A stretch of 56,589 bases of DNA from a virus, in the IMG/VR virus record IMGVR_UViG_3300044675_005175, positions 1-56,589 of that record, one strand, 5' to 3'. Each line of letters starts with the position of its first letter. Within the stretch, counting starts at the first letter, position 1. The notes beneath the pieces are model-generated. The model did not search any database. It saw nothing but the letters and a program-made list of their open reading frames with translations, and was not told the origin of the DNA. Made by a program: the position numbers and the translations under genes. Of the stretch, positions 15,958 through 24,206 are shown one piece after another.

Positions 15958-16188
15958 ATGAGCACCGCTAACATCAACACTAATCTTCCGGCGATGGCCG
16001 TCAAACGTACTTTCTTTTATGCTGGATTTGTCCAAATAGCTGACGGAGTCCAAGACTTCTTTCATGGATTCTACAGCACCGACAACTTCGACCCCGAGGC
16101 TGGGTTTGATCTTGTGCTAACCGAAATTACGCAGCATTTGGGCTCCGATCCGGGTAAAGTGCACATCTCTACCTTCACACCTTTGTAG
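15958..16188 (+). CDS. Hypothetical protein
   Basis: 76 aa; RTFFYAGFVQIADGVQDFFH then DPEAGFDLVLTEITQHLG. Probably a small alpha/beta fold. Unknown. Confidence 0.6.
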   Translation: MSTANINTNLPAMAVKRTFFYAGFVQIADGVQDFFHGFYSTDNFDPEAGFDLVLTEITQHLGSDPGKVHISTFTPL

Positions 16189-16194
16189 TCTTAA

Positions 16195-16815
16195 ATGACG
16201 CACCCCATGGAAGACGATGCAACATCCTATAACCCTGCCGACGATAGTTTTGTCGCCACCGTCAACGAACTTGCGGTACGTACCGGCCAAAGCAAAGCAG
16301 AAGTTCTCGCGAATGCTGTGAACTTGTATTACGACTTTGTTGATAAGCAGCAAAGTACCGACCAAGAAAAAGTTGAGATTCAACCTGGTGCTACAGCGCT
16401 AATTCAACAGAAAGGTTCATGGTGGGTTGGATGGGTTGAAGAAGCCACCGGGGTGAACGCTCAGGAACGCACTCGTGACAGTCTTCTTGCGTCTTTGACA
16501 GAAATCCTTAGGGAAGAAGAGACACTTCGACGAAAGAAGAGGGAGAAACTACCCTCGGACGAAACCCTGGTGTGGGGTATAGCTGAGCTGTTCTATCAGC
16601 TGAATGGTGACTGGCTGAGTGCAAACGATGTAGCAACTGGGCTTGGCATAGGTGTTAATCATGCGCGGTACATCTTGGAAGAATCCCGGCAGTTTCTCCA
16701 CACAACGGGCTTCGGTCACCCTCGCCTGTACACCACCAAGAAAAAATACTTCAGGTGGTCTAACCTAAAGCATATAATCGCGGACTTTCTTTCGCAGCAA
16801 ATTTCTGTTAAGTAA
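16195..16815 (+). CDS. Ribbon-helix-helix / HicB-like / winged-helix putative regulator
   Basis: 206 aa with three parts. Residues ~18-48 look like a ribbon-helix-helix (VNELAVRTGQSKAEVLANAV). Residues ~75-105 resemble a HicB-antitoxin core (GSWWVGWVEEATGVNAQERT). The C-terminal ~70 residues look like a winged helix (GDWLSANDVATGLGIGVNHA). Together this suggests a DNA-binding regulator, perhaps derived from an antitoxin; no HicA toxin is next to it. Domain calls are by eye. Confidence 0.45.
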   Translation: MTHPMEDDATSYNPADDSFVATVNELAVRTGQSKAEVLANAVNLYYDFVDKQQSTDQEKVEIQPGATALIQQKGSWWVGWVEEATGVNAQERTRDSLLASLTEILREEETLRRKKREKLPSDETLVWGIAELFYQLNGDWLSANDVATGLGIGVNHARYILEESRQFLHTTGFGHPRLYTTKKKYFRWSNLKHIIADFLSQQISVK

Positions 16816-16823
16816 GCAACTCT

Positions 16824-17150
16824 ATGACCAATCTCGAACCAGAAGGTGAAAGTTATCCGTACAATGTGGGAGTAAGCGAAAAGGGCAAGAAGCACGCTGA
16901 AAGAATTGCAGCGTTACTGGAGCTTGACGAGTGGTGGCAAGCTTACGGTATTGGTTTTCTTTTTGCGATAGACCACGCTGAAGCCCACGTCAAGGGTAGC
17001 ACCGAAGTAGTATTTTGCAGGCCAGAAGTTAAGGAGCTGCTGGAGAACAATCAGCAGTTTATTGAAGCACTTTGCGAAGAAGGTGTAGTCGAGTGGCTGA
17101 CGCCGTTTGTCTTAGCCAAGTTGAAAAACAAGAGTACCACGCCAAACTAA
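16824..17150 (+). CDS. Hypothetical protein
   Basis: 108 aa, 8 bp after the previous gene and probably co-transcribed. Acidic, helical. Unknown. Confidence 0.6.
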   Translation: MTNLEPEGESYPYNVGVSEKGKKHAERIAALLELDEWWQAYGIGFLFAIDHAEAHVKGSTEVVFCRPEVKELLENNQQFIEALCEEGVVEWLTPFVLAKLKNKSTTPN

Positions 17151-17170
17151 CCAATCATAGATCTAAAATC

Positions 17171-17377
17171 ATGAACATACTTCAGTCTATTTGCCGCGCC
17201 ATTCGTGCTCCCTTAATAACCTTTCTGTGCCGCATCGGAGTTCATCAGTGGCACTTCCTGCTATCCGAGGTTGGTTACGTCCCCTTTAAAGGCTGGCCGA
17301 GTGGTACGACATGCCTTCACTGTAGAAAGCCACACCCTTGCTCCACCCCTAGTCTAAGAGACAAGAATGCTAGATGA
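17171..17377 (+). CDS. Hypothetical protein with CxxC motif
   Basis: 68 aa from ATG 17171. N-terminal helix, CRIGVHQWHF, then FKGWPSGTTCLHCRKPHPC: a CxxC plus another Cys that may bind a metal. Overlaps the next gene by 11 bp. Confidence 0.55.
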   Translation: MNILQSICRAIRAPLITFLCRIGVHQWHFLLSEVGYVPFKGWPSGTTCLHCRKPHPCSTPSLRDKNAR

Positions 17378-17870
17378 ACGTTTCATCGGGGGCGGCTTCG
17401 ATGATTTCCTACGTGGAGAAGGATTCATATGCGGCAAAGAGACAGGGCTTAAGATAGCCGCAGGAAATCCAAACGTTTTCGTAACGAATCTCTGCGACTA
17501 TTACGGTCCGTACATAATGAGGTATATAGGTATAATTGATCTGGCGGAAGCCCTTCGCCTCAATGACCTTGATGTAGTATACAAGTGGACAAAAAAGTTT
17601 CACCCTGTGCACTACTTCTCTAGCCACCTCCTTACGAACAGACAAAAGTGCGAGAGTGGGAGTGGGTGCATGAAGTGGGACGTGTGGACTGCCGTTACCG
17701 AGGACAACCCAGACTGGCGTGCTATTCCAGGAACACCCTACTACGGGAAACTAACCGTCAGGAACCTTAGAAAGAAGTTACTCCCAATTGCCATAGACGA
17801 GAAAAAGGTAGAACAGTGGATTTCTGCTTCGTCGGAAATTCCAGGGTTATACACCGTATTAACCGTTTAA
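17367..17870 (+). CDS. Hypothetical protein
   Basis: 167 aa. Tyr/Asp-rich; three Cys. The next 200 bases are non-coding. Unknown. Confidence 0.6.
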   Translation: MLDERFIGGGFDDFLRGEGFICGKETGLKIAAGNPNVFVTNLCDYYGPYIMRYIGIIDLAEALRLNDLDVVYKWTKKFHPVHYFSSHLLTNRQKCESGSGCMKWDVWTAVTEDNPDWRAIPGTPYYGKLTVRNLRKKLLPIAIDEKKVEQWISASSEIPGLYTVLTV

Positions 17871-18085
17871 CCTCCCGAATTTTGGCTAAACTAGTGCGGT
17901 AGGTGCGCTTGGCGCAACCCGCGAGCAAGTTTCATCTACAAATGTACAAGAGGCTCGCACAGAGTACTCGTCGTACAAACAAGACTCATCCTAGCGCAAG
18001 CTTCAGCGTGCTCTGACTCGTAGGGGTCACACGTGTCGTTTCTTGTAGCAGAAGGGTGCATATAAACCAAACAACTATTCAAACA

Positions 18086-18847
18086 ATGTTTAGAACTGAT
18101 GGCTCCACACACTACTCCGGTGTGTTGAACGAACTTGAGACCATACGAGTAATGCAGCAGTTGAACCTCCTGAGCGAGGAAACTACACGACTCGGGGGCA
18201 CACGGCATAAGGCCGACTGGGAGGATAGAGGAGTTTCCTACAGTGCCAAACACAAGTCTTGCTTGGGTAAGGGATCCTTTGATTGGATTAATACAACACG
18301 CCTAGGACAAAGCGACACAGACATAGTTAAAAACTTTCTCAGAAATGTTCACGAACTTTCCTGTAAGGTTGTTCCAGACAAGGCAAACACGGCAGTTGTG
18401 AAAACTGCACGGAGCCTTTTCTCGGATACCTCACGGGAACTTTTGGATGAATGGACCTCGGACAACCTTTCTGATTTTCTGTCAGAACACCTTGTTGGAC
18501 CCAACCGAAGTATGCAGTGTGTGATAACAGAGTCCAGCAAGCGAAAGTTGTACATTTTTCCAGTGAGCAATCACCCTGCGGTCCGAATGCTGAAACAAGG
18601 ATACACTCCAAAGTTGAGTGGCACCGCAAAAGGTTCTCGTAAAATCACGTTTTGCAAGGGGTCGGAAGAAGTAGAATCGGGACTTAGGCTTCGCCTAACG
18701 TTGAATAATGGTGTAAAAGCTCTTTTAGGGTTAGCTACGGATAAGGATGGAAGGAAAAAGCACAGCAGCTTGGTTGCAAAACTTCAGCAGGATAACATAA
18801 AGCAGCTTGTTGAAAGGAGCGACGCCGAAGTTTATGACTATGCGTAA
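18086..18847 (+). CDS. Hypothetical protein, possibly PD-(D/E)XK nuclease-like
   Basis: 253 aa from ATG 18086 (a GTG start at 18056 would add 10 residues). The N-terminal ~60 residues contain GVLNELETIRVM, LGGTRHKADWEDRGVSYSAK and GSFDWINTT; an acidic-strand then xxK layout (KAD ... SAKHK) is what PD-(D/E)XK nucleases show, but this is a weak resemblance. It is the longest unknown gene of this arm and has a ~200-bp non-coding leader (17871-18085) with a GGTGCGC-TTGG-CGCAACC hairpin. Confidence 0.5.
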   Translation: MFRTDGSTHYSGVLNELETIRVMQQLNLLSEETTRLGGTRHKADWEDRGVSYSAKHKSCLGKGSFDWINTTRLGQSDTDIVKNFLRNVHELSCKVVPDKANTAVVKTARSLFSDTSRELLDEWTSDNLSDFLSEHLVGPNRSMQCVITESSKRKLYIFPVSNHPAVRMLKQGYTPKLSGTAKGSRKITFCKGSEEVESGLRLRLTLNNGVKALLGLATDKDGRKKHSSLVAKLQQDNIKQLVERSDAEVYDYA

Positions 18848-18874
18848 AAAGCTTAGCTTAAACGTCCCTTGCCA

Positions 18875-18920
18875 AGGGCGGTTTACCCCCTTTGCATTTC
18901 CGAAAGGAAAGCGGTATAGT
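18875..18920 (+). promoter_or_regulatory. Promoter cassette 17
   Basis: -35 TTGCAT 18892-18897, TTTCCGAAAGGAAA inverted repeat, -10 TATAGT 18915-18920. Confidence 0.75.
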
Positions 18921-18945
18921 TACTTTGTAACAACCTTGTCCCCCT

Positions 18946-19326
18946 ATGACAACTTGGCGCTACAGCGACCAAATGAACCCCTACGGGTTTAAAGACCTAG
19001 TAGAAGGTGTGAAAACTCCGCAGTCTCACCCGTACAGCTACGACCCTTTCACGATCTGGAAGAACCGTGTAAAGTCGACAAATGCCGTCTACTCCGACCG
19101 ACTTCTGAGTTGGGATCGCAAAAGGCACGACGAACTTTGCAAGAGACACTTCAAAAATCAAGGGCACGACTGGTCTCATCGCGATCCCCGCAAAATTGAA
19201 CGCTTTCTGAGAGATTACTTCGACAGTCCCGCACTGGTTCTTTGCGAGGTTGTCCAGGGTTGCAACTTAAGTAATGGGTACCCCTACTGGGCCTTTCTCT
19301 ACACTTCACCTGCACTTGAACAATGA
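18946..19326 (+). CDS. Hypothetical protein
   Basis: 126 aa. Basic, His/Arg-rich (WDRKRHDELCKRHFKNQGHD). Ends ...YPYWAFLYTSPALEQ, overlapping the next start (ATGA-type). Unknown. Confidence 0.6.
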   Translation: MTTWRYSDQMNPYGFKDLVEGVKTPQSHPYSYDPFTIWKNRVKSTNAVYSDRLLSWDRKRHDELCKRHFKNQGHDWSHRDPRKIERFLRDYFDSPALVLCEVVQGCNLSNGYPYWAFLYTSPALEQ

Positions 19327-19553
19327 CCCACATTTCCTTCCTAACTCTCGTCCCTCTAGCAGAAACTCACTTCGACGTCACATCAGTGCCAAGGGTGGGA
19401 GATGAGATTTGCCTGGAAGCTCCTAATGGTGCTCTTGTGATGTTCAAGGTGAAAAAAGTCACATGGTACGCGGCAAGAGAGCCCTACAAGGGGCTTGAGG
19501 CAGAAGTTGATCTTTCGCTGGTGGGGCGCCAAGGGGGTCACCTCTTGCACTAG
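19323..19553 (+). CDS. Hypothetical protein, paralogue of 19629
   Basis: 76 aa. SVPRVGDEICLEAPNGALVMFKVKKVTW matches VVPRVGETIELPA...TAAYTVSRVVWE in the protein at 19629: a small beta-barrel-like module, duplicated on both sides of a promoter. Confidence 0.6.
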   Translation: MTHISFLTLVPLAETHFDVTSVPRVGDEICLEAPNGALVMFKVKKVTWYAAREPYKGLEAEVDLSLVGRQGGHLLH

Positions 19554-19596
19554 GGCGGTTTACCCCCTTGCCCCTGCTGCTAAACCACGCTATAGT
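19553..19596 (+). promoter_or_regulatory. Promoter cassette 18 (CACGCTAT subtype)
   Basis: -35 TTGCCC 19568-19573, spacer ending AAACCACGC, -10 TATAGT 19591-19596. Confidence 0.75.
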
Positions 19597-19628
19597 AAAT
19601 ACAGCGAACCAACTCACGCACTCCAAAA

Positions 19629-19901
19629 ATGAAGATCAACTTTCGCACCGAGTCATCGGTCAAACTTCAGAGGAAGTCCTGCAAATCGTCCGTAGTCCCC
19701 CGTGTAGGTGAAACGATTGAGTTACCTGCTCGAGACGGGGAGGAGCCTCTTACGGCTGCGTACACAGTGAGTAGAGTAGTTTGGGAGATAAACGATTTCT
19801 ACACGGATACAGATGACCTTCAAGTTACGGTCCACCTGGTTTTTCTCGGGTTTGAAGGACCCACGACCCAATCGCCATTCCCATTCCCCCTTCCCGCATG
19901 A
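19629..19901 (+). CDS. Hypothetical protein, paralogue of 19323
   Basis: 90 aa; PRVGETIELP motif and a final VTVHLVFLGFEG strand. The stop overlaps the next ATG. Unknown function. Confidence 0.6.
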   Translation: MKINFRTESSVKLQRKSCKSSVVPRVGETIELPARDGEEPLTAAYTVSRVVWEINDFYTDTDDLQVTVHLVFLGFEGPTTQSPFPFPLPA

Positions 19902-20140
19902 ACACCGAAGCCATCGAAGCGGCTTGCAACGAAGCTTGCCGAGACGTTGCAGGGCTGATACTCTCCCGCAAGGCTTCAGGTAGGCCCTTACCAACATCTG
20001 AGGTTTTAGCGGTTGGGCTGGAACGATTGCTTTCTCACGGGGTCACACAGAAAGACCTGTGGAACTGTGTAGATGCCTTGTTCAGGAGGGCCGAAGACCT
20101 GAAATTTCAGAAACTTGTAGAGTTTCGCACCCTAAAGTAG
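19898..20140 (+). CDS. Hypothetical helical protein
   Basis: 80 aa, coupled to the previous gene by an ATGA overlap. Helical throughout. Unknown. Confidence 0.6.
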   Translation: MNTEAIEAACNEACRDVAGLILSRKASGRPLPTSEVLAVGLERLLSHGVTQKDLWNCVDALFRRAEDLKFQKLVEFRTLK

Positions 20141-20160
20141 AACGGTAAACCGTTTGCTCC

Positions 20161-20205
20161 GGGGCGGTTTCCCCCCTTGTTTCTGCGTCGCAGAAACGGT
20201 ATAGT
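20161..20205 (+). promoter_or_regulatory. Promoter cassette 19 (closest to consensus)
   Basis: -35 TTGTTT 20177-20182, spacer CTGCGTCGCAGAAACGG (17 bp), -10 TATAGT 20200-20205. Drives the CCA-adding enzyme. Confidence 0.8.
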
Positions 20206-20227
20206 TACTTTATTGACCTCCGACCCA

Positions 20228-20962
20228 ATGACCACCTTTCAGTTCTACGAAGTTGGCGGTTGCGTCCGAGATTCTCTCCTTGGCCTTTCAAGCAAGGACG
20301 TTGACTTCTCCGTTGTTGCTCCCGACGGCTTCAACACAGCAGATAGTGCCTTTCTGGCTATGGAAGCCCAGCTTACCGAGCAAGGCTTTCAAATCTTCGA
20401 GTCTCGCCGTGAGTTCCTGACTATTCGGGCGCGGGTCCCGAAGGGCCATGAACTGGGAGCCCGCACCGCTGTCGCCGATTTCGTACTGGCCCGCCGAGAC
20501 GGCCCTTACAGCGATGGCAGGCGGCCAGACTGGGTCGCCCCTGGTACCCTGGCCGATGACCTGGCTCGGCGTGACTTTTCTGTAAATGCACTCGCCCGAG
20601 GCGTGGACGGCACCCTGATAGACCTGTTTGGTGGTGTGGAGGATTTGGGTGCCAGTCTGCTGCGCTTTGTGGGTGACCCTACGAAGAGAATCGCTGAGGA
20701 TGGCCTCCGTGTGATGCGTGGACTCCGCTTTCATGTAACCAAGGGGTTTGATGTCGAGGCCGAAACTTGGAAAGCCCTTATCTCCGAGTTCGCTGCGGAG
20801 AAGCTCTCGAAAGTCTCCGTCGAAAGAGTGCGCGAAGAGCTGAACAAAATGTTCCGTGCAAACACCTTGCACTCTCTTCGTTTGCTCGGTGAGCTGCCTC
20901 AGCACACCCAAGAAGCGATCTTCCGCGACGGTCTCCGCCTCGACGCCACAATGGCTCAGTGA
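20228..20962 (+). CDS. cca: tRNA nucleotidyltransferase (CCA-adding) / poly(A) polymerase family
   Basis: 244 aa, short for the family. Class II nucleotidyltransferase head: FYEVGGCVRDSLLG (motif A), KDVDFSV (catalytic DxD), then TLADDLARRDFSVNALA (motif B) and RIAEDGLRVMRGLRF (motifs D/E). The helical body and tail are abbreviated. Such enzymes add or repair 3' CCA on tRNA without a template. None of the tRNA genes in this window encodes CCA, so this enzyme is needed for them, or the host's is. Start ATG 20228 follows cassette 19. Confidence 0.9.
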   Translation: MTTFQFYEVGGCVRDSLLGLSSKDVDFSVVAPDGFNTADSAFLAMEAQLTEQGFQIFESRREFLTIRARVPKGHELGARTAVADFVLARRDGPYSDGRRPDWVAPGTLADDLARRDFSVNALARGVDGTLIDLFGGVEDLGASLLRFVGDPTKRIAEDGLRVMRGLRFHVTKGFDVEAETWKALISEFAAEKLSKVSVERVREELNKMFRANTLHSLRLLGELPQHTQEAIFRDGLRLDATMAQ

Positions 20963-21003
20963 GGTCCTTGCTGACCTCTCACTCCTCACCTTAAACTAAA
21001 CTA

Positions 21004-21186
21004 ATGAACCTCTCACGCTGGCCTTCAACAAAAACCAATGGGCTGAAACCTTGGTATCTCATCCTAAAGTCTAGTCTGGTTTTTCCTTTTTCTTCTTTTT
21101 TCGGTATTGGCCTTTACCTGTGCCTTCTTATCGACCGGGGGAATGAAGTCGCAGTGTCCTTCAGAAAGGACTGGTTGGATATGTGA
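21004..21186 (+). CDS. Small membrane protein
   Basis: 60 aa; one hydrophobic segment (residues ~19-42, LILKSSLVFPFSSFFGIGLY) between charged ends. Unknown. Confidence 0.5.
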   Translation: MNLSRWPSTKTNGLKPWYLILKSSLVFPFSSFFGIGLYLCLLIDRGNEVAVSFRKDWLDM

Positions 21187-21323
21187 TGTTTACTACACGT
21201 TGGCGGGAAACCCCATCTGTAAGTGAACCCCCGGAGTTTGGACCCGAAGAGGATCCGACTCAGTACCGTAAGGCTCAGTTAAACCCTTCCGTGGGGCGGT
21301 TTACCGCCCTTTCTTTTCCGTGA
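21186..21323 (+). CDS. Possible 45-aa coupled peptide
   Basis: ATG 21186 overlaps the previous stop (ATGTGATG). Reads MFTTRWRETPSVSEPPEFG... and runs into the promoter cassette at 21293. The Pro/Glu-rich body looks coding; the last 12 codons lie in the cassette. Confidence 0.35.
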   Translation: MFTTRWRETPSVSEPPEFGPEEDPTQYRKAQLNPSVGRFTALSFP

Positions 21324-21338
21324 GGAGCACGGTATAGT
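21293..21338 (+). promoter_or_regulatory. Promoter cassette 20
   Basis: -35 TTTCTT 21310-21315, 17 bp, -10 TATAGT 21333-21338. Confidence 0.7.
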
Positions 21339-21366
21339 TAGTGTGCAGCACGAACAACCCAAGCCA

Positions 21367-21543
21367 ATGAAAAATCACCCGAACATCAACTCGTTTCTCA
21401 CGCTGGCTGAGGAGATTCAAGATCTGCAAAAGGCTAAGGATCTTCTTCAAGAGGTTTGGTTAGCTGATGGGCGAGAAGTGAATCTTTCCTTAGAACTGTC
21501 CAGGAAACTTGACGAGTACTTCGAGGTTGACGACAGCGAATGA
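21367..21543 (+). CDS. Hypothetical protein
   Basis: 58 aa from ATG 21367 (ATG 21343 is at the transcription start). Helical, acidic, ending DEYFEVDDSE. ATGA overlap with the next gene. Confidence 0.5.
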   Translation: MKNHPNINSFLTLAEEIQDLQKAKDLLQEVWLADGREVNLSLELSRKLDEYFEVDDSE

Positions 21544-22007
21544 AGCCCGTTATTTTGGGGAGTTGTCTTTATGAAGACCCTGAAGGTTTAGAATGGTTAA
21601 GGACTATGGCACATCAAGAGGAAAAGAACGACATACAGGAGACTTATAAGCTGAACACTTTCCCAAACTGTATTGGTGCCACTCTGAAAGAGTTAGCTCA
21701 TTCGTGGGGTTACAAGCCACGAGTGTCCAGGATCGATGGAGAGGGTGCGTTCGTTCCAATTAGTGGGTCAGCAGGGTGGCATACCGACCCTGGTCTTGGC
21801 ACCTTATTGTCTTGGATTGTTTGGACAACCCCCGCGAAAAATCCACCCCAATTGATCACTTCACACGGTGCACTTCTCGTTGATAAAGGAGATATATTCG
21901 TCTTCAACGCCAACAAAGGCCACGCATGGTTTTCGAGCACTCGCTGTGTGCTTGCTCAGATTCCAGTATCAAAACTCCCCACGAAACCCCGAAGTCCCAA
22001 ACCATGA
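21540..22007 (+). CDS. 2OG-Fe(II)-dioxygenase-like protein
   Basis: 155 aa. AGWHTDPGLGTLLSWIVW gives an HxD pair and GDIFVFNANKGHAWFSS a distal His, the iron-binding triad layout of 2-oxoglutarate oxygenases; a following Arg (TRCVLAQI) could hold 2-oxoglutarate. Substrate unknown. A second protein of this type lies at 43632. Confidence 0.6.
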   Translation: MKPVILGSCLYEDPEGLEWLRTMAHQEEKNDIQETYKLNTFPNCIGATLKELAHSWGYKPRVSRIDGEGAFVPISGSAGWHTDPGLGTLLSWIVWTTPAKNPPQLITSHGALLVDKGDIFVFNANKGHAWFSSTRCVLAQIPVSKLPTKPRSPKP

Positions 22008-22150
22008 CCATCGTACACAGCACTCCTGTCCTTCAGTCTACCACTCGCACAGGTAAAGCCAAGTTCTGGCAAGAGTGTGTGGCAAAACGGTTTCCCGACT
22101 TGTTTTCCCGAGAGGAAAGCGCTATAATAGGTTTATGCAAACAGGCCTGA
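22004..22150 (+). CDS. Hypothetical 48-aa protein overlapping a promoter
   Basis: MTIVHSTPVLQ...GKAKFWQECVAKRF; ATGA overlap with the previous gene. Its last third is read from promoter cassette 21. GKAKFWQECV resembles a motif of small phage proteins. Confidence 0.5.
   Translation: MTIVHSTPVLQSTTRTGKAKFWQECVAKRFPDLFSREESAIIGLCKQA
22084..22128 (+). promoter_or_regulatory. Promoter cassette 21 (inside a gene end)
   Basis: -35 TTGTTT 22100-22105, TTTTCCCGAGAGGAAA inverted repeat, -10 TATAAT 22123-22128. Confidence 0.7.
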
Positions 22151-22167
22151 GTACATCCTGATAAAAC

Positions 22168-22410
22168 ATGAGAGATACCCAAAGTAGCGTCCATACAACA
22201 CACTGCTGTCGCAAATGTGGCTGCAAGTACTTTGACCCTGACTGTCCAGTTGAACTTGGTGTACTGGAAGCTGAGTATGACTGCGAGGATTGTCAGGGGC
22301 GAGAAGAAGAGCTACGAGAGCAATTTTCCAAAATGGACTTTCACGAGTTGTCACAAACTCTACACTTACTCCACAGTTTCATAGATGCTAAGACCAATGA
22401 ACGAAGATAA
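22168..22410 (+). CDS. Zinc-ribbon-like protein
   Basis: 80 aa. CCRKCGCKYFDPDCP and YDCEDCQGR give two CxxC pairs. The C-terminal half is a charged helix (FHELSQTLHLLHSF). Role unknown. Confidence 0.65.
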   Translation: MRDTQSSVHTTHCCRKCGCKYFDPDCPVELGVLEAEYDCEDCQGREEELREQFSKMDFHELSQTLHLLHSFIDAKTNERR

Positions 22411-22732
22411 ACTGGGCGAAGTCTCAGACGGTTACCACACCTTTGACGAACTTTACGAGCACAGGCACAGCCTGTTCCTTGCCCTGATGCGTTGCCTGCC
22501 TTACTGCTCCTGGCTCAGCCGTTGGCACGATGATGGAACTTTCTTCGAAGGTATGTTCATTTGCGGCATCGACTTACCCCGCGCAGGCGGCACAGTAACG
22601 TACCACCTTCCAGAGAGGCTCTGGGCTACAGCGGTGGCCACAGGTGCGAAGAAACTAGAAAGAGCGCCTAAATGGGACGGTCACACTTCAGACGATGTCG
22701 TCTCACGTTTAATCCACTTTGCAACTTTTTAG
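22397..22732 (+). CDS. Conserved phage protein (SDGYHTFDELYEHR family)
   Basis: 111 aa from ATG 22397, overlapping the previous gene by 14 bp. SDGYHTFDELYEHRHSLFLA, GMFICGIDLP, TYHLPERLW and WDGHTSDDVVSRL match a widespread but uncharacterised phage family. Confidence 0.7.
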   Translation: MNEDKLGEVSDGYHTFDELYEHRHSLFLALMRCLPYCSWLSRWHDDGTFFEGMFICGIDLPRAGGTVTYHLPERLWATAVATGAKKLERAPKWDGHTSDDVVSRLIHFATF

Positions 22733-22808
22733 CTCAGCAGAGTATCCCGACGGTTTAGCACAGAAAAAGTTCAGATTAACAAAACCCAAAGCAACACATT
22801 AAACAGCA

Positions 22809-23699
22809 ATGAGTCATTTCACAGTTATGGTTATTGGCCCCGACCCCGAGGCCCAACTTGCACCGTACCACGAGTTTGAGTGCACAGGAGTAGACGATGA
22901 ATATGTCCAGGATGTTGACACCACAGAGGATGTCCTCAGCCGCTTAACAATAGCGGGTGTAGACGGTAAGACGGAAACTTTGCAGGAAGCTCTTGAGTAC
23001 GAGGGTCTCGAAAATAGGGTTGTTGGGGACTTATCTGAAGTTGAGACGGAGGGGGACCACAAGTACGGCTGGGTCCTTGTTCAAGGCGGTCAGTTAGTGA
23101 AAGCTGTGAGGAGAACCAATCCGAACGCAAAGTGGGACTGGTACCAAGTTGGCGGGCGATGGACTGGCTTCCTTAAGCTAAAATCCGGTGCAAAAGGAAG
23201 AGTCGGTGAACCAGGACTAATGACACAACCTGCCTCGGTTGGTAGGGCAGACGCGGCACTTTTCGGCGACATAGACATTGAGGGAATGCGCCATGATGCC
23301 GGAGAAGAAGCCTCTGAGCGTTGGATTCGTGCTCGAAAGGTAGCACCGGAACCTTGGGAGAGTTGGGAGTCTGTTCGAAACCGATTCGACTCCCTTGACG
23401 ATGCGCGAGAGTTTTACCACGGTCAAAATGCCGTTAAAGCTTTGACTCGTGAGCAATTTTGGGACAGAAAGGACCAGTTTCTAACTGATCACGGCACCTA
23501 CATCGAAGACGCACGAAACGCCGCACTGTCAACTTTTGCAATCATCTACCAAGGAACCTGGTACGAGCGTGGAGAAATGGGATGGTTTGGGTGTGTCTCC
23601 GACGAGAAAGAAAGGGATGTTTGGTTAGAAACCGTTGAGGAAATTCTGAGCAAGCTAACGCCCACCGATTTAGTCACAATTGTTGACTGCCACATTTAA
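22809..23699 (+). CDS. Conserved phage/bacterial protein (MSHFTVMVIGPD family)
   Basis: 296 aa. MSHFTVMVIGPDPEAQLAPYHEFE is the characteristic start of a widely spread family of unknown function; KWDWYQVGGRW is a second hallmark. Full length, no obvious enzyme motif. Confidence 0.7.
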   Translation: MSHFTVMVIGPDPEAQLAPYHEFECTGVDDEYVQDVDTTEDVLSRLTIAGVDGKTETLQEALEYEGLENRVVGDLSEVETEGDHKYGWVLVQGGQLVKAVRRTNPNAKWDWYQVGGRWTGFLKLKSGAKGRVGEPGLMTQPASVGRADAALFGDIDIEGMRHDAGEEASERWIRARKVAPEPWESWESVRNRFDSLDDAREFYHGQNAVKALTREQFWDRKDQFLTDHGTYIEDARNAALSTFAIIYQGTWYERGEMGWFGCVSDEKERDVWLETVEEILSKLTPTDLVTIVDCHI

Positions 23700-23720
23700 C
23701 CCCGCGTCTACCCTATAAAA

Positions 23721-23795
23721 CATAAGCAGGGCGGTTTCCCGAACATAAGCAGGGCGGTTTCCCGGCTTGTTTCTGCTCAGCAGAAACGGTATAGT
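23721..23795 (+). promoter_or_regulatory. Promoter cassette 22 with tandem 23-bp duplication
   Basis: CATAAGCAGGGCGGTTTCCC occurs twice (23721 and 23744), then -35 TTGTTT 23767-23772, 17 bp, -10 TATAGT 23790-23795. Confidence 0.75.
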
Positions 23796-23819
23796 AAGTT
23801 CATGAAAAGCAAAGCCCCG

Positions 23820-24206
23820 ATGATCTACGCCACCGCCGCTCGCTCCCCAATCGCGCACATCCTGGGCGGGTCCCAGTTCACCGCAGAACCTTGCGACTCT
23901 CCCGCAAAACAGCGGAGGCAGTGGTGGGACGTGTGTGAGCGCCCAGACCAAGACATTTGCCTTGAGGACGGCGAGTTTCAGCTTTCCGGACCGCACGGCT
24001 TCCGCAGAATCGCACGGTTTACAGGGCGAATGCGCTGGGTCAACTCCCACACCTGCGCCCCCACAGTCGAAGTCTTCGATGTGGAAACGGTAGTTGCAAT
24101 GGTTGGTGACCTGCCTGTGATCCTGGGGTGCCGAGGCGAGCGCATCAAGGGAACCTGGTGGACTCACTGGAATGCTGTGAACCACGATGTTGTTGCCTTG
24201 CAGTGA
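23820..24206 (+). CDS. Hypothetical protein
   Basis: 128 aa from ATG 23820 (ATG 23802 is only 7 bp after the -10). Contains QRRQWWDVCERPDQD and ends GTWWTHWNAVNHDVVALQ. Overlaps the next gene's GTG. Confidence 0.55.
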   Translation: MIYATAARSPIAHILGGSQFTAEPCDSPAKQRRQWWDVCERPDQDICLEDGEFQLSGPHGFRRIARFTGRMRWVNSHTCAPTVEVFDVETVVAMVGDLPVILGCRGERIKGTWWTHWNAVNHDVVALQ

